From positions 24,132-88,131 of the forward strand of contig NZ_NSGJ01000019.1 in NCBI RefSeq assembly GCF_002286775.1: DNA of 64,000 bases, given 5' to 3'. A model generated the notes under the pieces. The model made no database searches and was not told the DNA's origin. It saw only the letters and a list, made by a program, of their open reading frames with translations. Shown here one piece after another: positions 1 to 8,172 of this stretch (the stretch's first letter is position 1; every line of letters starts with the position of its first letter). Source of the stretch: Myroides sp. N17-2. GTDB taxonomy: Bacteria; Bacteroidota; Bacteroidia; Flavobacteriales; Flavobacteriaceae. Made by a program: the position numbers and the translations under genes.

Positions 1-1
1 T

Positions 2-475
2 TTAGCAATACCATTTATCGGAAAGACTTATGTCGGTTTTAAACAGGCATTGGCAGTACGTGAATCGTACGGATTATACAGAATAGTTAATTCATACGGT
101 TATATGGGCAAATACCAGTTTGGTAAAGTGGCATTACGTTCAATAGGCGTAACGGATACGACTAACTTTTTACACGATCCATTAATGCAAGAAAAAGCTT
201 TCGACGCATTAGTTTCAAAAAACAAGTGGATCTTGAGAAAAGAGATTGAAAGATTTGATGGTAAACGCATCGGAGGGATCGCTATCACAGAATCAGGAAT
301 CTTAGCTGCGGCTCACTTAGGTGGTGCTGGTTCAGTAAAGAAATTTTTGAACAGTAATGGTTCAGAAGGATTCAAAGATGGTTACGGAACTTCGATTCGT
401 ACATACTTAAAAAGTTTTAGCGGATACGATGTATCTGAGATTACAGCAGAGAAAGACGCTGTAGTGATGCTATAA
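2..475 (+). CDS. Peptidoglycan lytic transglycosylase-like protein, C-terminal part
   Basis: The frame is open from the left edge, so this is the C-terminal ~157 residues of a longer protein; the TTG at 50 is not a convincing start because the reading continues upstream without a stop. The visible part begins LAIPFIGKTY and contains ALAVRESYGLYRIVN followed by GYMGKYQFG. This is the pattern around the catalytic Glu of lysozyme-like/soluble lytic transglycosylase domains (RES, then a G-Y-x-G-x-Y-Q-F-G block). Later come ITESGILAAAHLGGAG and a GYGTS segment, also typical of this fold. The likely role is cleavage of peptidoglycan glycan strands in the periplasm; the N-terminal export signal or LysM/SH3 region would lie outside the window. 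A strong terminator follows at once. The family call is fairly firm; the exact subfamily is not. Confidence 0.62.
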   Translation, partial: LAIPFIGKTYVGFKQALAVRESYGLYRIVNSYGYMGKYQFGKVALRSIGVTDTTNFLHDPLMQEKAFDALVSKNKWILRKEIERFDGKRIGGIAITESGILAAAHLGGAGSVKKFLNSNGSEGFKDGYGTSIRTYLKSFSGYDVSEITAEKDAVVML

Positions 476-496
476 CTCTTTAAAAAAGAAAAACTT

Positions 497-532
497 AAAG
501 GATACTGTTTTTTAATAGTATCCTTTTTTTTA
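497..532 (+). terminator. Rho-independent terminator
   Basis: The arms AAAGGATACT (497-506) and AGTATCCTTT (517-526) form a 10-bp stem with a 10-nt loop, followed by a T-rich run. It ends the transglycosylase-like gene and separates it from the trp leader promoter just downstream. Confidence 0.88.
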
Positions 533-562
533 TTGTTTATTGAAAATAAGTTTCTACATTTG
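533..562 (+). promoter_or_regulatory. Bacteroidota-type promoter of the trp leader/trpB unit
   Basis: TTG at 533-535 and TACATTTG at 555-562 match the Bacteroidota -33 TTG and -7 TAnnTTTG elements with 19 nt between. Transcription would begin near 569, about 18 nt before the leader-peptide ATG at 587. The position directly upstream of a Trp-rich leader supports the call. Confidence 0.65.
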
Positions 563-586
563 CAATTCAATAAGTAGAGAAACGAA

Positions 587-673
587 ATGAATTTAATTCT
601 TACAAATACTTGGTGGTGGAGTGCACTTACGTCGAATGTCGTGAGCAGTCCTTGCTATGTATATATGAATTAA
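587..673 (+). CDS. trpL: Trp leader peptide (28 aa) for attenuation of trpB
   Basis: A 28-codon ORF starts at ATG 587 and ends at TAA 671-673. Its first residues are MNLILTNTWWWSALT, with three consecutive TGG codons at 611-619 (codons 9-11). Three tandem Trp codons in a short ORF between a promoter and a terminator in front of trpB is the classical layout of transcription attenuation: a ribosome stalled at the Trp codons when charged tRNA-Trp is scarce prevents terminator formation. Just after the Trp codons, CTTACG (626-631) can pair with CGTGAG (640-645). The freed GTGAGC (641-646) can weakly pair, with several G-U pairs, to GCTTGT (702-707) inside the terminator 5' arm. That is a candidate antiterminator but not a strong one. 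The peptide itself is probably without function. Confidence 0.8.
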   Translation: MNLILTNTWWWSALTSNVVSSPCYVYMN

Positions 674-697
674 GAGAAATAATATATAATACCTAGA

Positions 698-732
698 AGA
701 GGCTTGTCATACGACAAGCCTCTTTTTTTTTG
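698..732 (+). terminator. trp attenuator terminator
   Basis: AGAGGCTTGTC (698-708) pairs perfectly with GACAAGCCTCT (713-723) around a 4-nt loop ATAC, followed by an uninterrupted T tract to 732. It lies 24 nt after the leader-peptide stop and 32 nt before the trpB start, so it can only act as a regulated terminator of trpB transcription. Confidence 0.88.
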
Positions 733-764
733 TACCTAATCCAAAATATAAACAAGTAAGAAAT

Positions 765-1946
765 ATGAAATATCAAGTAAACAAAGACGGTTATTACGGG
801 AATTATGGAGGAGCTTTTATTCCTGATGCGTTAGCACCTATCATAGGTCAATTACAAAGAGAGTATATCCACATTATAGAGCAAGAGGATTTTCAACAAG
901 AAATGGCTCAACTATTAGAAGACTATGTAGGTCGGCCAACACCTTTGTATTTTGCAAAAGGACTGTCTCAAAAGTATAATACGAAGATCTATTTAAAAAG
1001 AGAGGATTTATGCCATACAGGTGCGCATAAAATTAATAATACAATCGGTCAGATATTATTAGCTAAGCGATTAGGAAAGCGTAAAATAGTAGCAGAGACT
1101 GGTGCTGGACAACATGGAGTGGCTACAGCAACTGTATGTGCATTAATGGGAATGGAATGTATCGTGTATATGGGGGCACTAGATATCGAGAGACAAGCTC
1201 CTAATGTAGCACGTATGAAAATGTTAGGTGCTGAGGTAAGACCTGCTGAATCAGGTGCTAAAACATTAAAAGAAGCTGTAGACGAGGCATTACTATACTG
1301 GATAGAGAACCCAGATGACACTTTTTATCTTATAGGATCTGCTGTAGGACCACATCCTTATCCTGATATGGTGAGCAAGTTTCAATCTATTATCTCTAAA
1401 GAAATCAGAAAACAGTTATTAGTAAAAGAGGGACGTGAAGAACCTGATTGTATCGTAGCATGTGTAGGTGGAGGAAGTAATGCAGTAGGTGCTTTTTATC
1501 ATTTCTTAGAGGATGAACAAGTAAAGCTTATTGTAGCTGAAGGTGGAGGAGAAGGTGCTGATAGCCCTAAGACTGCTGCTACTTCTTTTGTAGGTAAGAA
1601 GGGCGTGTTACACGGTAGTAAAACATTATTTATGCAAGATGAAGATGGAGAGCCGATGGAAGCTTACTCTGTATCAGCAGGTTTAGATTATCCTGGTTTT
1701 GGGCCACTGTATGCTCATATGAAAGAATTAGGCAGAGCGGAGTTCTATGCTATTAAAGATGATGAAGCGATGAATGCTGGTCTAGCCCTTTGTAAAGTTG
1801 AAGGAATCATTCCGGCGATAGAGAGTTCTCATGCTTTAGCTGTTTTAGAACAACGCAAGTTTAAACCAGAGGATATTGTGGTAATAAATTTATCAGGAAG
1901 AGGGGATAAAGACTTGGATAACTACCGTAGTTACTTTAACTTTTAA
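765..1946 (+). CDS. trpB: Tryptophan synthase beta subunit
   Basis: 393 aa, the normal length for TrpB. It condenses indole with L-serine to tryptophan using PLP. The PLP Schiff-base lysine is in GAHKINN (Lys89). GAGQHG is the substrate loop, GGGSNAVG the phosphate-binding glycine loop, and SGRGDKD the C-terminal cofactor contact. The N-terminus (GYYGNYGGAFIP) is that of the standard TrpB1 type, not TrpB2. ATG 765 fits the family N-terminus. It is oddly placed: no trpA or other trp gene flanks it, the next gene (fumC) is convergent, and the unit has its own promoter, Trp leader peptide and attenuator. It is therefore a solitary trpB regulated by Trp supply. Either the remaining trp genes are elsewhere, or this copy salvages indole. 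Confidence 0.95.
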   Translation: MKYQVNKDGYYGNYGGAFIPDALAPIIGQLQREYIHIIEQEDFQQEMAQLLEDYVGRPTPLYFAKGLSQKYNTKIYLKREDLCHTGAHKINNTIGQILLAKRLGKRKIVAETGAGQHGVATATVCALMGMECIVYMGALDIERQAPNVARMKMLGAEVRPAESGAKTLKEAVDEALLYWIENPDDTFYLIGSAVGPHPYPDMVSKFQSIISKEIRKQLLVKEGREEPDCIVACVGGGSNAVGAFYHFLEDEQVKLIVAEGGGEGADSPKTAATSFVGKKGVLHGSKTLFMQDEDGEPMEAYSVSAGLDYPGFGPLYAHMKELGRAEFYAIKDDEAMNAGLALCKVEGIIPAIESSHALAVLEQRKFKPEDIVVINLSGRGDKDLDNYRSYFNF

Positions 1947-2000
1947 TCTAGTGAGTATGTATATTAATATAGTAAAATGAAGAGTTAATCTCTTAAACTA

Positions 2001-2037
2001 AAAAGCCAATACAACATGATGATGTATTGGCTTTTTT
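2001..2037. terminator. Bidirectional terminator between trpB and fumC
   Basis: AAAAGCCAATACA (2001-2013) pairs with TGTATTGGCTTTT (2023-2035), a 13-bp stem with a 9-nt loop. A on the left and T on the right give a U tract in both directions, serving the convergent trpB (+) and fumC (-). Confidence 0.85.
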
Positions 2038-2064
2038 ATATTAACTAGACTAATAGATATTCTA

Positions 2065-3462
2065 TTAGTCGATATTACCAATCATCAACTTAGGATCAAC
2101 CCATAAGTCAAAGTCTTCAGGAGTAACATACCCTAATCTTACGGCTTCCTCTTTAAGAGTGGTACCATTAGCATGTGCTGTTTGTGCTATTTCGGCCGCT
2201 TTATAGTATCCTATTTTTGTGTTTAAAGCAGTTACAAGCATTAAAGAGTTGTTTAATAATTCTTGGATGCGCTTATCATTAGCTTCAATCCCTTGAGCAC
2301 AATGCTCATCAAACGAAATACACGCTTCGCCAATTAGCCTTGCTGATTGTAGGAAATTAGCTGCCATCACAGGTTTAAATACATTTAACTCAAAGTGGCC
2401 TTGTGTTCCAGCAAAGGAAATAGTAGTGTCATTACCTAGTACTTGTGCAGCTACCATAGTAAGTGCCTCACATTGTGTAGGGTTTACTTTACCTGGCATA
2501 ATAGAAGAGCCTGGTTCATTAGCAGGAATAATCAACTCTCCAATACCAGAGCGAGGCCCTGAAGCTAGTAGACGGATATCATTTGCTATTTTATATAAAG
2601 AGACAGCAAGTTGCTTTAAAGCACCATGTGTTTCTACGATAGCATCGTGAGCAGCTAAAGCTTCGAATTTATTGGGTGCAGTTACGAAAGGCAACCCAGT
2701 AAACTTAGCAATGTATTCAGCTACTTTAACATCATAACCTTTAGGTGTGTTAAGCCCTGTACCAACAGCTGTTCCCCCTAAAGCTAGTTCAGCAAGATGA
2801 GGTAGCGTATTATTTAAAGCTTTAAGCCCATAGTCAAGTTGTGCAACGTATCCTGATATTTCTTGTCCTAATGTTAATGGCGTTGCATCCATAAGGTGTG
2901 TACGCCCTATTTTTACTACATCTTTTAGGTCTTTTGCTTTTTTATCTAAGGTGTTTCTTAAAGCTGTTACACCTGGAATAGTATATTTAATTACTGCTTT
3001 ATAAGCTGCAATGTGCATAGCCGTAGGATAGGTGTCATTAGACGATTGTGATTTATTAACATCATCATTCGCTTTTAGAACAGATTCGCCTTCACCTATT
3101 TGGTAGCCTGCTAATACCTGAGCGCGATTAGCGATTACTTCATTGACATTCATATTAGACTGTGTACCAGAACCTGTCTGCCAAATAACTAAAGGGAAGT
3201 GAGCATCTAGTTTACCTTCTAGTATCTCGTCACAAACTTTAGCGATATGATCTCTTTTTTCTGGAGCTAAAACATTCAAATCTGTATTTGTAAAAGCAGC
3301 AGCTTTTTTTAGATAAGCAAATGCTTCTATGATTTCATGTGGCATAGATGCCTCAGGACCTATTTTAAAGTTGTTTTTAGAGCGTTCTGTTTGAGCACCC
3401 CAGTATTTGTCTTGAGCAACTTTTACTTCTCCTATGGTGTCTTTTTCTATTCTATAGTTCAT
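2065..3462 (-). CDS. fumC: Class II fumarate hydratase
   Basis: 465 aa, close to the 467 aa of E. coli FumC. It reversibly hydrates fumarate to L-malate in the citric acid cycle, as a cytosolic homotetramer without an iron-sulfur cluster. The superfamily signature [15 protein letters not shown] carries the catalytic serine loop. [13 protein letters not shown] and [16 protein letters not shown] are the other two conserved active-site regions. The N-terminus [13 protein letters not shown] is family-typical, so the ATG at 3462 is secure. Upstream on the minus strand, TACCTTTA resembles a -7 box with one mismatch. It stands alone as a monocistronic unit sharing a terminator with trpB. Argininosuccinate lyase or aspartase are unlikely, given the close FumC-type motifs. 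Confidence 0.95.
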   Translation of the reverse strand: MNYRIEKDTIGEVKVAQDKYWGAQTERSKNNFKIGPEASMPHEIIEAFAYLKKAAAFTNTDLNVLAPEKRDHIAKVCDEILEGKLDAHFPLVIWQTGSGTQSNMNVNEVIANRAQVLAGYQIGEGESVLKANDDVNKSQSSNDTYPTAMHIAAYKAVIKYTIPGVTALRNTLDKKAKDLKDVVKIGRTHLMDATPLTLGQEISGYVAQLDYGLKALNNTLPHLAELALGGTAVGTGLNTPKGYDVKVAEYIAKFTGLPFVTAPNKFEALAAHDAIVETHGALKQLAVSLYKIANDIRLLASGPRSGIGELIIPANEPGSSIMPGKVNPTQCEALTMVAAQVLGNDTTISFAGTQGHFELNVFKPVMAANFLQSARLIGEACISFDEHCAQGIEANDKRIQELLNNSLMLVTALNTKIGYYKAAEIAQTAHANGTTLKEEAVRLGYVTPEDFDLWVDPKLMIGNID

Positions 3463-3613
3463 ATGATGTTTATTTATAATGATTATAAGCTAAAGGTAGT
3501 GTAAATTATTTAGTTTGATTCTAAAGAAAGATTAAAAATTATATGCAACTAGGTAGAAAAGATAAAAGTGAGTATATTTACAGCGTATATACAAAAATTA
3601 ATCCGGAGAAAAC

Positions 3614-3784
3614 ATGTTTGAATTTCAACAGTATTTAGGTTTCATCGTTGCCATGACAGTAATTACAATGGCATTTTGGCTTTTAATATTCTTGGTTGGT
3701 TTCGCATCTTACTGGGCAGTAGGAGGAGCAAGAGAGTTATTAAAAGAGAAGAAAGCTAATAGACAGCAATTAGAAGAGAACTAG
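3614..3784 (+). CDS. Small single-pass membrane protein (56 aa)
   Basis: A short ORF from ATG 3614 to TAG 3782-3784, preceded by a purine-rich GGAGAAAAC and followed 24 nt later by a strong hairpin terminator, so it reads as a true monocistronic gene. The protein begins MFEFQQYLGFIVAMTV. Residues ~8-39 are almost wholly hydrophobic (FIVAMTVITMAFWLLIFLVG), and a charged, helical tail (RELLKEKKANRQQLEEN) follows. It is probably an inner-membrane protein with the charged tail in the cytoplasm. I do not recognise a named family. Small membrane proteins of this kind often modulate larger membrane complexes, but nothing here says which. Confidence 0.62.
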   Translation: MFEFQQYLGFIVAMTVITMAFWLLIFLVGFASYWAVGGARELLKEKKANRQQLEEN

Positions 3785-3807
3785 ATCAAGTATTTGGTTT
3801 AAGAGAT

Positions 3808-3845
3808 AAAGAGTCATAATTGAGTATTATGACTCTTTTTTTTGG
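3808..3845 (+). terminator. Rho-independent terminator of the 56-aa gene
   Basis: AAAGAGTCATAAT (3808-3820) pairs with ATTATGACTCTTT (3826-3838), a 13-bp stem with a 5-nt loop and a run of T to about 3843. It supports transcription of the small upstream ORF. Confidence 0.85.
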
Positions 3846-4233
3846 CTTATAATGAACTAAAGGCTCCCAATATTTTGAGGACTCAACGTTAAAAGTTAGA
3901 GGCTAAGCAATTTATTTGAGACAAGAGCTCTTCAAGAGTGGGTCAAGAATTCTTCAGTAAAAAGAATTTATAGTAGAACAATGTTGTGGTAATGTTGAAG
4001 AAGTATTGAAGAGGCTGTAATAAAAGATAAGGATTCAAAATGTTTACTTTAATCCAAAATTAGCGATTGAGTGGCATAAATGACTCAATCAGTCTTAATG
4101 ATTCCTTTTAACATTGATTAGGAATCTTTTTTATGGTCTTAAGACTAAATAATTTTGCATGATTACTAGTAACAACAACATTTGAAAATACTTAGATTAG
4201 GGTGAGTTTGTAAGAGATAAAGATGATTATAAT
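3846..4233. other. Intergenic stretch with two hairpins and no gene
   Basis: I find no convincing coding region. Two inverted repeats stand out. GATTGAGT (4065-4072) pairs with ACTCAATC (4083-4090). GATTCCT (4100-4106) pairs with AGGAATC (4120-4126), followed by six T, which looks like a terminator on the plus strand with no recognisable gene in front of it. It may be the remains of a lost gene or of a small RNA. Confidence 0.4.
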
Positions 4234-4262
4234 AAAAAAAGGGACTATCGTTAGATAATCCC
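4234..4262 (-). terminator. Terminator of the TonB-dependent receptor gene
   Basis: GGGACTAT (4241-4248) faces ATAATCCC (4255-4262), pairing with one mismatch. The A run at 4234-4240 is a U tract when read on the minus strand. It lies 50 nt past the stop of the receptor gene. Confidence 0.7.
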
Positions 4263-4311
4263 TTGAACTAATAAGTAAATTTATAATAGTTTAGTTAGGT
4301 TGCTTTTTTGA

Positions 4312-6786
4312 TTACATCATTTCCATTTCTCCACCTTGTTCTCCTTCACCACCAGATTTCTGTTTTTTATTTCTATCTATTTTGGTTTGGTTAAATCTAT
4401 ATGTAAATGATAAGTTGATTTGTCTTCCTCTCCATTGCATTTCACTATGTGAGATAGATTCAGGTAAGTATGTATCACTTTCTCTTTTACGAGAATCAAA
4501 AATATCACTTACGTTAAATGTAATAGTCGCTTTGTCTTTTAAAACGTCTTTACTTAAAGAAGTATTTGCAGACAAGTTCGCTTTTGATCTTCCTTGAGCT
4601 GTATCATAAGGAGCTCTGTACATTCCGTTTACTTGCCAGTCAATTTTATATGGTAAAGAGATCTTAGAAGTAATTCTAGTGAACCATGCATAGGTATTCT
4701 TATCAAAGTTCTCTGTCGTCTTAGTACCATCAAAATCAGTGAATGTATAATCTCCTTTCGTTTCTGATCTATAGAAGTTAAAGTTACCATTAAGTTTCCA
4801 CCACTTGAATGGGCTATAGTTTAATGTAAAGTCAAAACCATATCTGTATTCTGTAGCTAAGTTAATAGGAGAACTAACAGTGATAGGTGTTCCATTAATA
4901 CTTGTACCTGCTATTCTTTTTACGAATTGGAAGGTATCATCTGTTTTGTTTAAATATGCAGAAGCACTTAATGTAAATCCACTCCATCTCTTAAGGTATC
5001 CTAAGTCAAATGCATTAGTCTTAGCAGGATCTAGATTAGGATTACCCTGAAAGAAGTTAATATCACTTGTGTAATTAGAGAATGGGTTAAGGAAGTGCCC
5101 TCTAGGTCTCATAATACGTTTACTGTAACTAATACTAACGCTACTAGATTCGTCTAACTCATAGTTAAGGAATAAACTAGGGAAGAAATCATCATATTTC
5201 TTATTGTTGTAATCGTTACTAGCTAGCTGATTAACATCAATATTACTCTTCTCCCAACGCAAACCTACCATATAGTTAAGTTTACTGGTTATCTTATCAC
5301 CGTACTGTGCATAGAATGCATTTACTTGTTCTTTGTATTCTAATACATTAGATACTCTAGTATTAGTAATCCATTGATGGTTATCTAAGTTAGATAAGCT
5401 AAAGTCGTTTCTAGTTGTTTTAAACGTTCCTAAATATCCAGCTTCTAAGTGTCCATTCTTACCTAGTGGTAAAGTATAATCTACTTTTACTAATCCGTTT
5501 TTGTACTTGTCATTATTAGTCGTTCTCTCATATCTCATCGCATTTGTACGGTCATTGATATCAGAGATATTTGCTAAATCATTACTCTTATCTTCAGAGA
5601 TAGTCGCCTCTACAGTTAATTTGTGATCATCTTTCTTGAATTTCTTTTCGAATGAAGTACTGTATTCAACACTGTTGTAATCAGCTTTTCCTTTTTCTTG
5701 TCTATCTCTAGTATAGTCTAATACATTAGCAGCAGTGTAATATTGATAATCTACCGTATTATTAGATGATCCATTAGATCTTCTTACAGTTACATTATTA
5801 GACCAAGTTAAAGAAGGTGTAAGGTAATAGTCTAGACCGAATGTACCATCATATCCTTGTCTATATCTATTGTTGTCTTTATACTCGTTAATGTATTGGG
5901 TAGTTTCTCCGTCTTTTAGGTATTGGTTGTTATTCAATCCATATCCTTTAACTTTAGTATCTCTATATGATAATGTAGTATAGAAGTTAAATTTCTCTCC
6001 TCTAATGTTTACATTTCCATTTAAGTTATAATTACGTGGATCACCCATAGTAGCGGTCACGTTACCATTGATTCCTTGAGATTTTCCTTTCTTCAGGATA
6101 ATATTAATAATACCTGCTCCACCTTCAGCTTCATAACGAGCAGAAGGGTTAGTGATTACTTCTACTTTATCGATAGATTCAGCAGATAAGATGCGCATAG
6201 CTTCTTGGATGTTATTTGCAAGACCTGTAGGTTTTCCATCGATAAGAACCTTTACATTCTCATTACCACGTAAACTAACAGCACCTTCACTATCTACGGT
6301 AACAGAAGGTACATTATCTAATACATCTCCAGCTGTACCACCTTTAACGATCATATCTTGTCCTACGTTATATACTTTTTTATCTAGTTTGATATCTACA
6401 GTAGATCGTTCAGCGATAACCATTACTTCATCTAGTACTTGATTATCATCCACAACTTTCTTAACACCTAAGTTAGTGTTACCAGTTACCTGAACTTTAT
6501 GTATTTCAATTGTTTTAAAACCGAGAAATTCGATCTTAACATAGTATGATCCATTAGGTACTTCAAAAGAATAGTTTCCCTTCGCATCGGTCATACCTCC
6601 AGAAACAATATTAGCATTGTTCTCATTTTGTGCGAATACACTAGCGTATTCTAAAGGAAGGTTGGTAGTCGCTTCCACTACAGTACCTGATAAAGTACTT
6701 TTAGAAGAGTTCTGCGCTAATGCTGTTAACCCGATAAAAAGGGTAAACAGCATTAGGAGAACTTTTGTAGTTTTTAATCTTTTCAT
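4312..6786 (-). CDS. TonB-dependent receptor, outer membrane beta-barrel family
   Basis: 824 aa. An N-terminal signal peptide (MKRLKTTKVLLMLFTLFIGLTALAQ) is followed by a carboxypeptidase-regulatory-like domain at about 30-115 (GTVVEATTNLPLEYASVFA, KGNYSFEVPNGSYYVKIEF). A plug region at about 120-230 (VYNVGQDMIVKGGTAGDVLD, VSLRGNENVKVLIDGKP, IINIILKKG) precedes a long aromatic beta-barrel of the OMP_b-brl_3 kind. It should sit in the outer membrane and import a ligand with TonB energy; the ligand cannot be read from the sequence. The C-terminal end is odd: after the last barrel strand (INLSFTYRFNQ) comes a hydrophilic tail ending GGEGEQGGEMEMM. No SusD-like partner is adjacent. The ArsC-like gene lies 85 bp upstream on the same strand but is probably a separate unit. 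Confidence 0.86.
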   Translation of the reverse strand: MKRLKTTKVLLMLFTLFIGLTALAQNSSKSTLSGTVVEATTNLPLEYASVFAQNENNANIVSGGMTDAKGNYSFEVPNGSYYVKIEFLGFKTIEIHKVQVTGNTNLGVKKVVDDNQVLDEVMVIAERSTVDIKLDKKVYNVGQDMIVKGGTAGDVLDNVPSVTVDSEGAVSLRGNENVKVLIDGKPTGLANNIQEAMRILSAESIDKVEVITNPSARYEAEGGAGIINIILKKGKSQGINGNVTATMGDPRNYNLNGNVNIRGEKFNFYTTLSYRDTKVKGYGLNNNQYLKDGETTQYINEYKDNNRYRQGYDGTFGLDYYLTPSLTWSNNVTVRRSNGSSNNTVDYQYYTAANVLDYTRDRQEKGKADYNSVEYSTSFEKKFKKDDHKLTVEATISEDKSNDLANISDINDRTNAMRYERTTNNDKYKNGLVKVDYTLPLGKNGHLEAGYLGTFKTTRNDFSLSNLDNHQWITNTRVSNVLEYKEQVNAFYAQYGDKITSKLNYMVGLRWEKSNIDVNQLASNDYNNKKYDDFFPSLFLNYELDESSSVSISYSKRIMRPRGHFLNPFSNYTSDINFFQGNPNLDPAKTNAFDLGYLKRWSGFTLSASAYLNKTDDTFQFVKRIAGTSINGTPITVSSPINLATEYRYGFDFTLNYSPFKWWKLNGNFNFYRSETKGDYTFTDFDGTKTTENFDKNTYAWFTRITSKISLPYKIDWQVNGMYRAPYDTAQGRSKANLSANTSLSKDVLKDKATITFNVSDIFDSRKRESDTYLPESISHSEMQWRGRQINLSFTYRFNQTKIDRNKKQKSGGEGEQGGEMEMM

Positions 6787-6871
6787 TATAGTCTCGTTAG
6801 TTTATACTTCTTAGACTATAATTTGTGGTGAAGGTTTAAAAAACCAATAGTTAATAAATTGTTAATTAAAT

Positions 6872-7213
6872 CTACAAGATTTCGTGTATTTTTTCTGTAG
6901 GTCTTGCGATAACAGCTTTTCCGCCATTAACAACAATAGGTCTTTCGATTAGCTTTGGATTTAATACCATAGCTTCGATAATCTCTTCATCACTCAATGT
7001 ATTACTTCCAAAAGTATCTTTCCAAAATGCATCTTTTGTACGAACTAAATCGATTGGATTGTAATTGAGTTTGTTTAGTATTGTTTTTACATCTGTTTCA
7101 GTAAGGTCGGCATCCAAATATTTTATAATTTTGTAAGCTACACCTTGCTCTTCCATGAAAGCAATACTTTCGCGTGATTTGCTGCAACGCGGATTGTGAT
7201 AAATTGTGATCAT
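6872..7213 (-). CDS. arsC: ArsC-family arsenate reductase-like protein
   Basis: 113 aa, the usual size of glutaredoxin-dependent ArsC. MITIYHNPRCSKSRES carries the single catalytic Cys (Cys10) in the typical N-terminal loop. The conserved arginines that bind arsenate appear in DLVRTKD, IERPIV and ARPTEKI. The family reduces arsenate to arsenite with glutathione/glutaredoxin, or acts as an uncharacterised thiol oxidoreductase. No arsenite pump, ArsR or ArsM is near, so a role in arsenic resistance is not supported by context. A generic ArsC/Spx-like reductase is the safer reading. It is divergent from the CPBP gene (43 bp apart), where the two promoters must overlap. Confidence 0.85.
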   Translation of the reverse strand: MITIYHNPRCSKSRESIAFMEEQGVAYKIIKYLDADLTETDVKTILNKLNYNPIDLVRTKDAFWKDTFGSNTLSDEEIIEAMVLNPKLIERPIVVNGGKAVIARPTEKIHEIL

Positions 7214-7255
7214 AAATAAGGAATTTTATACCAAATATAGTACAAATTTTGAAAT

Positions 7256-8161
7256 ATGGGAATTATTGAACAGTTATTGAGAATAAATAAAAAACAGAAA
7301 CTATGGTATTATTTACCTTTTTCATTGTTTTTTTTAGGAATTATGTTCCTGAATTGGATTTCTTTGAAGTATTCATCGGTATCTACTAATGAAATCATAA
7401 AAATTAACATTCAAAAATATGGTAAAAATATTAATTTTTTGATAACTATTGGACCATTAGTTTTTATGTTGATATTTTTGATTGTTTGGGTGTTATTTGT
7501 CCATAAGCAAAGTTTGTTAAGCCTTACTACATCTAGGACGAAGGTGGATTGGAGGCGTTTTATATTTTCTTTCACATTGTGGAGTTTTATCATTATTGGC
7601 TTCTTTATCTATGGATATATCGTTAGTCCTGAGGATTATGTCTTTTCATTTAAACTAGGTCCTTTTGTTGTTTTTCTACTATTTGCGATCATATTAATCC
7701 CTTTACAAACTAGTTTTGAAGAGTACTTTATGCGTGGATATCTGATGCAAGGAATTGGACTTGCTACTCGAAGTAGAGCTGTAGCTTTATTCTCTACCTC
7801 TATTATTTTTGGATTAATGCACTTAGCAAATCCAGAAGTTGAGAAAATAGGAGCAAGTATAATGATCTATTATATAGGTACAGGTTTGTTCTTAGGTATT
7901 ATAACTTTAATGGATGATGGTTTAGAATTAGCCCTAGGATTTCATGCCGCAAATAACTTGATTGGTGTATTATTAGTTACTTCTGATTGGACAGCGTTTC
8001 AGACGAACTCACTATTTACTAACATTAATTCAGAAAGTGTTATTTCTCCTTGGGAATACATTATCCAAGTGGGAATAGTATTGCCTATCGTGATCATTAT
8101 CTTCTCTAAGAAGTATGGGTGGAAGAATTGGAAGCATCAGTTATTTGGTAAAGTAGTCTAA
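7256..8161 (+). CDS. CPBP family intramembrane glutamic protease
   Basis: 301 aa with about seven to eight hydrophobic segments. The three CPBP/Abi motifs are present in order: SFEEYFMRGYL (the EExxxR motif with the catalytic glutamates), FGLMHLANP (first histidine motif) and FHAANNLIG (second histidine motif). The family contains CAAX-type prenyl proteases and bacteriocin-immunity proteins embedded in the inner membrane; the substrate here is unknown. It starts a three-gene co-directional run with menE (11 bp gap) and a glutaminase (14 bp gap), so it is probably co-transcribed with them. The pairing with menE does not explain its function. Confidence 0.88.
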   Translation: MGIIEQLLRINKKQKLWYYLPFSLFFLGIMFLNWISLKYSSVSTNEIIKINIQKYGKNINFLITIGPLVFMLIFLIVWVLFVHKQSLLSLTTSRTKVDWRRFIFSFTLWSFIIIGFFIYGYIVSPEDYVFSFKLGPFVVFLLFAIILIPLQTSFEEYFMRGYLMQGIGLATRSRAVALFSTSIIFGLMHLANPEVEKIGASIMIYYIGTGLFLGIITLMDDGLELALGFHAANNLIGVLLVTSDWTAFQTNSLFTNINSESVISPWEYIIQVGIVLPIVIIIFSKKYGWKNWKHQLFGKVV

Positions 8162-8172
8162 TAAATAGTATT

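Noticed and set aside
4065..4132. Terminator-like hairpin at 4100-4126 as the end of a gene
   Set aside because: It has a stem and T run, but no coding region ends in front of it; listed only as part of the spacer.
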